Positions 7,307 through 15,161 of a stretch of DNA of 18,962 nucleotides are shown here, in pieces (positions within the stretch are counted from its first letter, which is position 1; every line of letters starts with the position of its first letter). A model generated the notes under the pieces. The model did not search any database. It saw nothing but the letters and a program-made list of their open reading frames with translations, and had not been told where the DNA came from. The translations under genes were made by a program, and so were the position numbers. This DNA comes from Cytidiella melzeri (taxonomy: Eukaryota > Basidiomycota > Agaricomycetes > Polyporales > Irpicaceae): contig JABYQR010000573.1 of assembly GCA_022592445.1 (NCBI GenBank), positions 1-18,962 of the forward strand, read 5' to 3'.

Positions 7307-7728
7307 TGGCTGAACCAGGAAAGATTAGCGGTAGTCAAATGATTGTCTTTGACGGTTCAAACTACAAGAAATGGTCCACCGCTATGATTGGCTTGTTCAG
7401 ATATTCAAACACTTGGTTAATCATGAATGGAACCGAAACAAAACCTACCTTACCCGCAGCAGCTGCAACCAGTTCAGGTTCTGGTACAACTACTGCACCT
7501 CCTGACACTTCTGATGAGAAGAAGGAACTTAAGGATTGGGAAATTTGGAACCAACGCACTTTAGCTTATTTCAATATTTACCTTGACATTACTTTGCAAT
7601 TCTATCTTGAAGGACAGGATTTGGCCTCCAAAGTGTGGAAGAAATTGAAAACAGACTTTGAAAAGACGTCAGTCCTAGCAAGCTCTGTTGCGTTCAGAAA
7701 CCTACTTAGCTCAACTCTAAGGATATGA
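7306..7728 (+). CDS. gag: Copia Gag, N-terminal part (ends at frame break)
   Basis: The ATG at 7306 starts MAEPGKISGSQMIVFDGSNY, the usual Copia Gag opening in which a F-x-G-x-N-Y-x-x-W motif (FDGSNYKKWSTAM) begins the capsid-like domain. It continues through an Ala/Ser/Thr-rich loop, DWEIWNQRTLAYFNIYLD and VWKKLKTDFEK. The frame stops at TGA 7726-7728, but homologous sequence goes on in the -1 frame (7725 onward, MNVQIQGFRTKIG). A single missing base in the short A run at about 7720-7722 explains this. Gag forms the virus-like particle. A programmed frameshift in the middle of Gag would be unusual, so mutation or sequencing error is favoured. Confidence 0.85.
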   Translation: MAEPGKISGSQMIVFDGSNYKKWSTAMIGLFRYSNTWLIMNGTETKPTLPAAAATSSGSGTTTAPPDTSDEKKELKDWEIWNQRTLAYFNIYLDITLQFYLEGQDLASKVWKKLKTDFEKTSVLASSVAFRNLLSSTLRI

Positions 7729-8618
7729 ACGTACAAATTCAAGGCTTCCGTACTAAGATTGGAGATACCAAAGTTGCTGGGTTAGACCTTGATGATCAAA
7801 TTAAAGTTCATATTCTTTTGTGGGCTTTACCAACGTCATATGAAACCGCCATTTCTGCATACATTGGCACTGTTGCAAAACCCAAAGAAATTAAGTTTGA
7901 CACGCTCATCCCCAAGATACTTGCGGAAGAGTTACGTCGAAAGGGTTCAAACAGTGAAAATGCGAATCGGATTACGCAGACCACGCGTTTACCGAAGGAA
8001 AAATGCAAGAAGTGTGGGCTTTCTAACCATACTACGAGTCAGCACTGGGATAAAGGGAAACCTAACCAGAACAAGTCTCGTGGTAATGGAAATAATCAGC
8101 AAGGATCTTCTACCAACAACAAGCAGGGTAACAAGGAGAATAAAGGAAAGAAAGGAGGACAACGAAAGAAGTCCAAAGGCAAAGGCAAAGACAAAGCGAC
8201 TGTAAATAATCTTCAAGTAGATACCAAACCTGTCTTCAAGCACGATAATGAAATCATCAATGTTTCTCTTTATTCCACGTGTGAGACTGAAAGCGTTGAA
8301 TGGTTCATCGACAGTGGTGCTACTAGTCACATTACCAATGAAATTGACGACTTTATCTCGTATCAACCAGCAACGGTAGCAGGTACATGCTCTGTAGCAG
8401 GTAAAGATATGACTGTCAAAATATTGGGAAAAGGAACGGTCGTACTTGACACGATCCTTGTGAAAGATAAAATACATCGCACAACTTTGAACAATGTCCT
8501 CTATATACCAGATGCGACTACAAGATTCTTTTCTCCTTCTAAAGCACTGCAACTAGGATGCACTAGCAGTGTTACATCGAAAGGATGGACAATTTATAAT
8601 AAGGAAAAGAGATTATAA
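7725..8618 (+). CDS. Copia Gag C-terminal part and aspartic protease
   Basis: This frame continues Gag (IKVHILLWALPTSYETAISA, the usual UBN2-type motif), then a nucleocapsid knuckle CKKCGLSNHTTSQHW near 8003-8047. The spacing is C-X2-C-X4-H-X4-H, so the usual final Cys is His. A very Lys/Gly/Asn-rich basic tail follows. The retropepsin starts around 8295 with WFIDSGATSHITN; the catalytic Asp is in DSGAT at 8310-8324. The segment GTVVLDTIL...LNNVLYIPDATTRFFS is the typical end of the Copia protease. The frame ends at TAA 8616-8618; the polyprotein goes on in another frame from about 8609, consistent with one base missing near 8605-8610. It acts in particle maturation. Confidence 0.9.
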   Translation: MNVQIQGFRTKIGDTKVAGLDLDDQIKVHILLWALPTSYETAISAYIGTVAKPKEIKFDTLIPKILAEELRRKGSNSENANRITQTTRLPKEKCKKCGLSNHTTSQHWDKGKPNQNKSRGNGNNQQGSSTNNKQGNKENKGKKGGQRKKSKGKGKDKATVNNLQVDTKPVFKHDNEIINVSLYSTCETESVEWFIDSGATSHITNEIDDFISYQPATVAGTCSVAGKDMTVKILGKGTVVLDTILVKDKIHRTTLNNVLYIPDATTRFFSPSKALQLGCTSSVTSKGWTIYNKEKRL

Positions 8619-11365
8619 ATGGTCAACCTGATCATGCCGGACTTTATTGGATTAAAGGACGTCTAGTCAGGAAGATAGACTCAATTAATAAAGTTAGTCG
8701 TAATGATTATACGTTGTGGCATAATCGACTAGGACACCCAGGGAATAAGATTGTCGAAAATCTTCACAAAGGAACAAAGGGATTAAAAGAAAAGATTCCT
8801 ATTCCATCGACAATTTCTCCTTGTCACGGATGTCAAGTTGGAAAAGGAAAGAGACAACCATTTCCACCATCTATGTCGAGAGCTACAGAAGTCCTTGAAT
8901 TAACTCATTCCGATCTCATTGAATATTCTACAACTTCTATTGATGGTTACAAATACGGTATGACTTGTCTTGATGATGCTTCTAGTCATGGGATGCTCTA
9001 TTATCTCAAGCACAAAGATGAAGCGTTCACAAGATTCAAAGAATACAAGTCATGGGCCGAAAACCAAACAGGAAAGAAGATGAAGAAGTTCAGATGTGAT
9101 GGTGGAACAGAGTTCATTAATAATGAGTTCAAGGATTATCTGAAGGAACACGGAATAGAATTACAAATGTCTGTACCGTATACTCCACAACAAAATGGTA
9201 GAGCTGAGCGATGGCAACAGACCATAAAATATAAAGCCGAAGCATTGCGTCAGCAAGCTGGGTTATCAAATGGTTTCTGGAAGCTTACTTGCGAAGCAGC
9301 GGTATATTTAAATAACCGTCTACCTAATGTACGATTAAACTGGCAGACACCTATAGAGAGTTTTCTGGGTATAAAACCAGATATCTCAATGCTTCGTGTA
9401 TTTGGATGTCGTGCATACGTCCATGTACCGATCAAGAGTCGTCAGAACAAGTTGTCACCAAAAGCAACTCCTATGATATTCGTTGGATATGAACCGGGTG
9501 TAAAGGGTTACCGGTTCTGGGATAAACAGCGAATCGTCATTGCTCGCGATGCAGTATTTGACGAGACTCATTTCCCGTATCGTAAAGATATTACTCCTTC
9601 CAAACAACCTTTAGTCGGCGATAACAGTGATAATAACACTGTTCCTCCACACGATAATTTTTCACCTTTTGAAGAGAATGATGAACAAGGTCACCAAGAT
9701 TCTGATGATGGAGATGATGATCATCCAGAGCACCAAGCACCTACTCATCCTTCTCGACAACAGCAGCAATTCCCTTCAGCTCCGGTTCTTGACAAAGAAC
9801 CACAACCACAAATCAAACGAGGACCTAAGCCTAAACCACCTTTGCCACCACCTATCAACCAGAACAAACGTTCAACTGCTGGAAAAAATCCTAAACTTTC
9901 CATGCGGCCGGTGGATATGCAGAAAGCTTTAGAAAAGCAAGTGGCTAAGGACAAAAAGGAAGAACAAAATGAGCTTCGTTTGAGAGCTGACTGGAACTCG
10001 AGAATACGCGCGAGATCTCCGGTTGCAGGGCCATCCAGATTACGGATACCTTTGCGATCAGGAACGTCATCACGTCAACCCTCGAGATCACCTTCCGTTG
10101 AACCGGGTCCAGAACATCAAACTCTATCAGGAGGCTTAACTGATGATGATGATTCTGCAGAAATTGATGACGAGACTCTTAATTCAATTACTGCTTATTC
10201 AATCAATGAATATCCACAGACGTGGAAGCAGGCAATGAAAAGAGATGATCGGGATCAATGGTTTGCTGCTGCACAAGACGAAATTGATTCTCAAATGAAG
10301 AATAAAACTTGGACGCTTGTACGACGACCAGACGCATCACGCAAAATTGTGAAATGCAAATGGGTCTTCACCATAAAATCTGATGGTCGATATAAAGCGC
10401 GTCTTGTTGCAAAAGGATTCACCCAAGTTGAAGGAATTGATTATCAAGAAACTTTCTCACCAGTCGCACGTTTTGAATCCATACGCATGCTACTAGCTAT
10501 AGCTGCACTCGAAGATTGGGAAATCGAGGCATTGGATGTGAAAACAGCTTTCCTTTACGGCGAACTGGATGAAGAAATCTATATGGAACAACCAGAAGGT
10601 TTCGTGGAGAAGGGAACGGAGAACCATGTTTGTTTGCTTAAGAAAGCCATTTATGGACTTAAACAAGCTTCACGAACATGGAATATCAAAATTCATAACA
10701 CTCTGATAGAATTAGGCTTTGACCGGATTCATTCAGATGCTGGTGTTTACGTGTATCGGCAACAAGGGGGGAATTTAATTCTCATTCTATATGTTGACGA
10801 TATATTTCCGATAGGAAATAGTAAACTTGCTATGTCTGCACTTAAGAAAAATCTTATGGATCGCTATGAGATGCGTGACTTAGGAGAAGCTAAGCTTATT
10901 CTAGGCATGCGTGTGCAGAGAGATCGTAAAGCTAAAACGATTCTACTTGACCAAGAGTCGTATATTCAAGAGGCTTTAAAACGATTTAATATGGCAAATG
11001 CTAATCCTGCTCGGACACCATTACCTTCAGGTGCTGTACTACAGAAGGCAGATTCTGACTACAAAGCAGATTCTGGTTTACTGAGACAGTATCAAGCGTT
11101 GATTGGCACACTTATATATGTTATGATTGGTACTAGACCAGACATTTCATATGCAGTCATACGTCTTTCACAGTACATGTCAAATCCAACTGACCACCAT
11201 TATAAATCAGCTAAATATATACTGAGATATTTGCTTGGAACGCAGTCCTATGCGATCAAGTATAATGGATCAAGTAATGCTGGTATTATTGGTTATTCGG
11301 ATGCAGACTGGGCTGAGAATAAAGACGACAGACATTCGACAACAGGATATGTATTCTTTGGCTGA
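8609..11365 (+). CDS. pol: Copia integrase and reverse transcriptase
   Basis: Domains in order: the pre-integrase zinc region (LWHNRLGHPGN and CHGCQVGKGKRQPF); the integrase core with a DD35E triad (Asp in THSDL at 8912, Asp in RCDGGTEF at 9098, Glu in NGRAERW at 9206); the usual PYTPQQNG and FGCRAYVHVP motifs; an acidic/Pro-rich linker; then RT from about 10210 (QTWKQAMKRDDRDQW, KCKWVFTIKSDG, RLVAKGFTQVEGIDY, LDVKTAFLYGELDEEIYMEQ, IYGLKQASRTWN). The RT active site YVDD is at 10790-10801. RNase H starts in this frame (GYSDADWAENKDDRHS) but the frame ends at TGA 11363-11365. No premature stop or missing catalytic residue is seen over about 2.7 kb. The first ATG (8714) lies inside the zinc region and is not a real start. 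Confidence 0.95.
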   Translation, partial: EIINGQPDHAGLYWIKGRLVRKIDSINKVSRNDYTLWHNRLGHPGNKIVENLHKGTKGLKEKIPIPSTISPCHGCQVGKGKRQPFPPSMSRATEVLELTHSDLIEYSTTSIDGYKYGMTCLDDASSHGMLYYLKHKDEAFTRFKEYKSWAENQTGKKMKKFRCDGGTEFINNEFKDYLKEHGIELQMSVPYTPQQNGRAERWQQTIKYKAEALRQQAGLSNGFWKLTCEAAVYLNNRLPNVRLNWQTPIESFLGIKPDISMLRVFGCRAYVHVPIKSRQNKLSPKATPMIFVGYEPGVKGYRFWDKQRIVIARDAVFDETHFPYRKDITPSKQPLVGDNSDNNTVPPHDNFSPFEENDEQGHQDSDDGDDDHPEHQAPTHPSRQQQQFPSAPVLDKEPQPQIKRGPKPKPPLPPPINQNKRSTAGKNPKLSMRPVDMQKALEKQVAKDKKEEQNELRLRADWNSRIRARSPVAGPSRLRIPLRSGTSSRQPSRSPSVEPGPEHQTLSGGLTDDDDSAEIDDETLNSITAYSINEYPQTWKQAMKRDDRDQWFAAAQDEIDSQMKNKTWTLVRRPDASRKIVKCKWVFTIKSDGRYKARLVAKGFTQVEGIDYQETFSPVARFESIRMLLAIAALEDWEIEALDVKTAFLYGELDEEIYMEQPEGFVEKGTENHVCLLKKAIYGLKQASRTWNIKIHNTLIELGFDRIHSDAGVYVYRQQGGNLILILYVDDIFPIGNSKLAMSALKKNLMDRYEMRDLGEAKLILGMRVQRDRKAKTILLDQESYIQEALKRFNMANANPARTPLPSGAVLQKADSDYKADSGLLRQYQALIGTLIYVMIGTRPDISYAVIRLSQYMSNPTDHHYKSAKYILRYLLGTQSYAIKYNGSSNAGIIGYSDADWAENKDDRHSTTGYVFFG

Positions 11366-11759
11366 AGGAGCAATTTCCTGGACTTCTAAGAAGCAGAAAA
11401 CTGTTGCTCTATCATCAATGGAATCAGAATACATGGCCTTGTGCGAAACTTCCAAGCAATGTTATTGGTTGCGCACCGTGCTCAAAGAATTGGATTTAAA
11501 ACAGCAAGAGCCTACCATTCTATGCTGTGATAATCATGGTGCTATTTACTTCACCAAGAATCCAAAGATAGAGTCACGCTCAAAGCATATTGACATTCGA
11601 TATCATTATGTTAGAGAGTTTGTCGAAAATAAGAATGCCGAACTATATGCTGTTCCAACTGAAGAACAGATTGCTGATATCATGACAAAGTCATTGGCAT
11701 TTCAGAAGCAATCATACTTCAGTGGGAGATTAGGTCTAATTGATCTAAACACTCACTAA
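11355..11759 (+). CDS. Copia RNase H C-terminal part
   Basis: This is the end of Pol in a shifted frame. It carries LAEGAISWTSKKQKTVALSS, SSMESEYMAL, a CCDNHGAIYFTKNP segment with catalytic Asp, and HIDIRYHYVREFV, the standard end of Copia RNase H. It stops at TAA 11757-11759, just before the polypurine tract. The shift from the RT frame fits one extra T in the TTT run at about 11355-11360. Confidence 0.9.
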   Translation, partial: SLAEGAISWTSKKQKTVALSSMESEYMALCETSKQCYWLRTVLKELDLKQQEPTILCCDNHGAIYFTKNPKIESRSKHIDIRYHYVREFVENKNAELYAVPTEEQIADIMTKSLAFQKQSYFSGRLGLIDLNTH

Positions 11760-11768
11760 TGTAACGGT

Positions 11769-11778
11769 TAAGTGGGAG
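11769..11778 (+). promoter_or_regulatory. Polypurine tract of the Copia element
   Basis: The purine-rich TAAGTGGGAG stops exactly at the 3' LTR start. AGTGGGAG is a typical Copia plus-strand primer. Confidence 0.85.
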
Positions 11779-12336
11779 TGTTAAAACTATATAATATAAT
11801 ATGATATGATATGTAGTTTCCCACGCCTTATTACAAGGACGCTTTAGGTAGCAGAGTTCCCACAGTCTTAGTATGGGAATTATGCAGCCGTATATGGAAA
11901 CTCTAGTAGTAACCATCACATTAGCTGAGACGTACAGATATGGGTTGTAGTAATACTATACATATATGTACGCCTGTGTTCTAGTAGCATAGGAAATGAC
12001 ATGGAAAGCACGTATGACTCCAGAGGATGCCTAAAGCATACATCTGAGGACAAGTACTAGCATGAGTCATTTACTCATTATGTACGTCTCTGGTACAAGT
12101 GCTGAACCTAGTCATACAATGAGTCATGCATGAGTCATGCACTCATAGCATGAGTCATTCATGAGTCATGCACTTAGTAGTACAGTAGAATAGCTGAAGT
12201 AGACATGTATAGTAGTCGCTTACATAAGTAGATACAGACATGTATATAAGCAGAGCTGCTGAAGCAGCAAGAATAATAAGACTCATCTTCGAAGCTTAAC
12301 AGCCTCTACCCCTCGCACACATATTCCACTTTGTTA
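11779..12336 (+). repeat. 3' LTR of the Copia element (558 bp)
   Basis: It has the same ends as the 5' LTR and follows the polypurine tract directly. It has five ATGAGTCAT palindromes (12062, 12119, 12130, 12150, 12161), one more than the 5' LTR, because of an extra 11-bp unit ATGAGTCATGC. Its TATATAAG box is at 12243. A promoter here would read into exon 5 and the rest of the DUF6532 gene. Confidence 0.95.
12062..12169 (+). promoter_or_regulatory. Cluster of five ATGAGTCAT sites in 3' LTR
   Basis: Exact copies start at 12062, 12119, 12130, 12150 and 12161. One of the 3' LTR substitutions (G to T at 12159) lies between two sites without destroying either. Confidence 0.6.
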
Positions 12337-12341
12337 CAGGG
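12337..12341 (+). repeat. Target-site duplication, right copy (CAGGG)
   Basis: These five bases follow the 3' LTR end (TTTGTTA) and repeat the left copy exactly. The duplication regenerates an AG|GG splice acceptor in front of the rest of exon 5. Confidence 0.93.
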
Positions 12342-14195
12342 TATTGTTCAAATACCCAGCCCGCCCCGCAAAAAGCTCAAGCGCTTCAGTGAGAAGGGCA
12401 AGTCGAGGCACCGTGACAAGGAGCCTGCAGTCATGAACCCTCCAGGTACGCCTCATTAACCACAACACTATGCATGCATTAATATGCTTCTACGTACTAT
12501 GGTAGCACTGAAAAAAACGCAGGCCGTAGATTGCTCACGCAACAGTCTTCTCGCCGAACGTCACTCGTCTCCAAGTCAAATATCATCCCGTACTGGTGAT
12601 GGTCGCTCTTCGCCTTTAGGAAACCGATCAACTGGAACATCACCAACGCGCCCCTCATCGCCATCAGAGCATGACGCGCGGTCTCGTAGGTCAACTCCCT
12701 TCCATGTAACAATATAACTCTACAGCTTGTGTTCTATCAGGAGAGCGTAGACAACCGGCGACCTTCATGCCACGATCATCAAGCCCGAACACTTCCGACA
12801 ATGAACGTCGAGGACGTAGCACCGAACACCGCCATCGTGATTCTCAGAATCCTTCTCACAACATGATTCCTGGTACGTAATTTCTTCGTACTGCCTTTCA
12901 GTCAGTGGATATCACGCCACCTTACTGTTTCCAGATCAACTTTCAAGTCGTAGGTCTCATAGGGAGCCGACGAGAGAAGAGCATGGCCGGCATACTTCTC
13001 GTCCACCTGCGCGAGGACCCGGCTCTTATGAGTCAAACAAGCTACTGCAAAAGCGAAGACGTTCTTGCTCTCAAACACCGCCACAGTACAAGCCGATTGG
13101 CTACGCAAACACAGATGCACCTGCTCGCAGTACTAAGCCAAATCAGAGCGACTACATCAGTCGAACGAAGGCTTTGATTTCCAAGGCGATTGAGTTGTAT
13201 ACAATCCGAATCTTTACCATTGATCTATTTCCTGGTGCTATGGTGGGAACAGAGTGGGCTACGGATGATTGGAGGCAGGTGTGCAACATTGCGAAGCAAA
13301 ACTTCAACCCTACGGATTCCCATCGCGTTGTCAAGCTGGTACGTCGCAATCTCCATACGTCGCTATCATCTCATGATCTGACGCATGTCTACTACGCCGT
13401 TGCTAGATCATGAATAGTGTCTCGTCAAAGAGAGGGCATTTGAAGGAAAAGATTGTATGTTGTGTGCCTGATGTATACGGTTTGAAACAGGATGAAACGG
13501 GAAAAGAGACCAAGACCTCAAACAAGAAGCTCGTAGAGTACCTGCAAGAAGGGGACTCTCCGCGCTTCTGTTATAAGGTGCAGCTCCTTTCTGCTATTTG
13601 CATGCATGATACGTTGACTCAGGCATATCAGATTTTTAATTCTGATGATCTACAGTTCTACGCTGAGCCCCGCATCATTCTCCGCAGAATCAAGGATAAC
13701 TTGTTCAAGAACGCAGAGGACCTCGGTGTTCGTTACAGAACTGCCTTCGATCCAATCCCTGTACCGCTCCTTGCTGCTGGATTGACAATGGTGAGTGTTT
13801 CAAATTGGTTCATGTAATACTATCATTGACCCGAATGATTGCAGCTCCAATATGGCTTGGAGATATGGGCTAGTAGTCAGGAGAATCCGAAGCTCATGTT
13901 CTCAGAAGACGGCTACAAGCAGAAGTACGTCGATCACATTGAGCAGCTCAAGAAGTGGACGGACATCAATCCTGAAGGCGTCAAGGCGGTGCGCGCTCAA
14001 CAGTACAAACGAATCCTGTGAGTGCAATATGATCGGTGTTGTGAGTGATATATTAATCAAACACACAGTCGCCTCGCAAGCATCTCTCTCCCGCAGGAGG
14101 ACGTAGCGGCTGGATTCTCGGAAGATGCGCTACAGCGGGCGCAGTGGGATTTGGCAGCGCGAGCTCAACAGGGCAGTGACGAGGAAAGCGAGTGA
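12337..14195 (+). CDS. DUF6532-type gene, 3' part (exons 5-11)
   Basis: Proposed exons are 12340-12445, 12530-12685, 12741-12872, 12935-13338, 13407-13790, 13845-14017 and 14069-14195, ending in TGA. Joined to the 5' part they give about 635 codons with no stop or frameshift. Order: a bipartite basic NLS-like segment (PPRKKLKRFSEKGKSRH), a long Ser/Arg/Pro-rich disordered region, then a domain from about residue 345 to 590. The domain carries ISRTKALISKAIELY, WRQVCNIAKQNF, SSKRGHLKEKI, RRIKDNLFKNAEDLGVRY, a PIPVPLLAAGLT helix and FSEDGYKQKYVDHIEQLKKW. This pattern fits DUF6532, an uncharacterised domain expanded in Agaricomycetes; function unknown. The acidic tail ends GSDEESE. The exon 6 donor (12686) is the least certain border. 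Confidence 0.75.
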
Positions 14196-14382
14196 GAATT
14201 GAAGCTCACGTTTAGCGGGCAGCCGGCGCAACCATTAGTGACACGGAGACAGGGCTCGACGTGACAAACAGGGACACGATGTGGATGACGACAAGGAGGT
14301 GGTGGCAGGCGTGAAGCACAGTGCGTTCACCAGCTATCAAACTTATGCAGAAAGCTAGCCCAGTAAAGACCAAGTTAGTATT
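14196..14382. other. Region between DUF6532 stop and Gypsy LTR
   Basis: No gene is supported. It should hold the 3' UTR of the DUF6532 gene. It contains ATTAGTGACACGG (TAGTG is the complement of the CACTA terminus) and the first copy of a 20-bp repeat at 14355-14374 that recurs inside the adjacent LTR. Confidence 0.4.
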
Positions 14383-14442
14383 TGTGACTACCAGCTATGT
14401 AGTACAAGAGGGGGTTGCTTACCTAGCCCAGTAAAGACCAAG
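14355..14442 (+). repeat. Pair of 20-bp direct repeats at the Gypsy LTR edge
   Basis: CTAGCCCAGTAAAGACCAAG occurs at 14355-14374 and again at 14423-14442, starts 68 bp apart. With the LTR boundary proposed here, one copy is outside and one inside the LTR, so the true boundary may be further left. Confidence 0.8.
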
Positions 14443-14737
14443 AGGTCGAGATGGGGGGCTAGGAGCGTACATGTAGCAGTATATATAGACTTCAGGGACC
14501 TGCGCACAGACCATGTTGAGGGCAGGCTTTGCAAGAAGCCGTGTGAACGAAGAACAAAAGGACTACCTAAAGTAGAACAATAGCTATTGTCTAGACCTTG
14601 CCAAGAACTCTACTCGTGAGAGAATCTATCTAAAAGGAGACCAACTATTGTATTCCATTCCCACACCTGTGAGAACATCCTTCCATAAAGAGAACAATAG
14701 GGAAAGAACAATAAGGAGCCCATGTGGACGGTATCTA

Positions 14738-14745
14738 TGACGTCA
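14738..14745. promoter_or_regulatory. TGACGTCA (CRE-type bZIP site) in the Gypsy LTR
   Basis: An exact 8-bp palindrome TGACGTCA, the ATF/CREB consensus, lies in U3 about 250 bp from the TATA-like box. Occupancy is inferred. Confidence 0.45.
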
Positions 14746-14858
14746 AACCCTAGCTATGGGCTGAGCCATGTGCTTGTAGCCATGTGGTCTTACTTAAGCT
14801 AAGTCACATGCCAGTGTGACGTAGTAGCAAGTAATGTGACCGTGTGGAGCGTCTAAGC

Positions 14859-14864
14859 CACGTG
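14859..14864. promoter_or_regulatory. CACGTG E-box in the Gypsy LTR
   Basis: CACGTG is the bHLH core site (Cbf1/Pho4 class in yeasts). Several related CATGTG sequences lie between 14720 and 14790. Functional relevance is not shown. Confidence 0.35.
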
Positions 14865-14996
14865 ATATGGGCGCTTAATAGACGTGCAAAGGAGTTTATG
14901 CAGAGAGAATTGAAACTAGGTTGTAGCCCGGAGTTTTACAGATAAAAACAAGAGGTAAATTGCGAAAATTAAGGGCTAGTCAGGCCATCCATGACA

Positions 14997-15009
14997 TTAC
15001 CCCCCTCCT
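14997..15009 (-). promoter_or_regulatory. Polypurine tract of the Gypsy element
   Basis: The minus strand reads AGGAGGGGGGTAA directly before the LTR start TGTCATGG. Confidence 0.8.
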
Positions 15010-15161
15010 AAAATCGAGCGTCCTCGCGAAGCATCACTGTGCTGTGGTGATAGAGGTCTTCTACCCGTCTACAGGGATTCAGCAGAATTGCCCCGATTGT
15101 CTAGTCAGAAGGATGCTAGGAAGTTTCTCCCCTTCTGGTGTCGTTGACTCGACGTTACCCG
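15010..15161 (-). other. Short 3' untranslated stretch of the Gypsy element
   Basis: This is non-coding sequence between the polyprotein stop and the polypurine tract. No separate feature is seen. Confidence 0.5.

Larger units (their letters stand above)
2563..12336 (+). mobile_element. Full-length Ty1/Copia LTR retrotransposon with ~4.2 kb extra 5' internal sequence
   Basis: Two LTRs (547 and 558 bp), a 5-bp target duplication, a tRNA primer-binding site, a polypurine tract and a gag-protease-integrase-RT-RNase H order define a complete Copia-superfamily element of 9774 bp. Integrase precedes RT, which separates it from Gypsy. By eye the LTRs differ by six substitutions and one 11-bp unit, about 1.1% substitution, so insertion was fairly recent. 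Copia elements are commonly about 5-6 kb; the excess here is a block between the primer-binding site and gag (about 3126-7305) holding at least three further ORFs. Gag-pol shows three single-base frame breaks, so this copy is either non-autonomous or carries sequencing errors. It sits across a splice acceptor of the DUF6532 gene in the same orientation. Confidence 0.95.
14383..14996 (-). repeat. 3' LTR of the Gypsy element (left boundary uncertain)
   Basis: On the minus strand the LTR starts TGTCATGG directly after the polypurine tract (right edge 14996, firm). The other edge is placed at plus-strand TGTGACTACC (14383), giving TG...CA ends and 614 bp; without the second LTR this is a guess. 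A TATATATA box near 14479-14487, about 100 bp from the proposed U5 end, fits a U3-R-U5 layout. U3 contains a palindromic TGACGTCA and a CACGTG. Confidence 0.65.

Noticed and set aside
7989..8552. 187-codon minus-strand ORF opposite gag/protease
   Set aside because: Lies opposite clear knuckle and protease coding sequence; hydrophobic composition mirrors the Lys/Asn-rich sense strand.
13455..13490. Possible 36-nt intron (GTATGT...AACAG) inside exon 9
   Set aside because: The frame is open through it, and its codons (VPDVYGL) fit the DUF6532 pattern, so it was left as coding.
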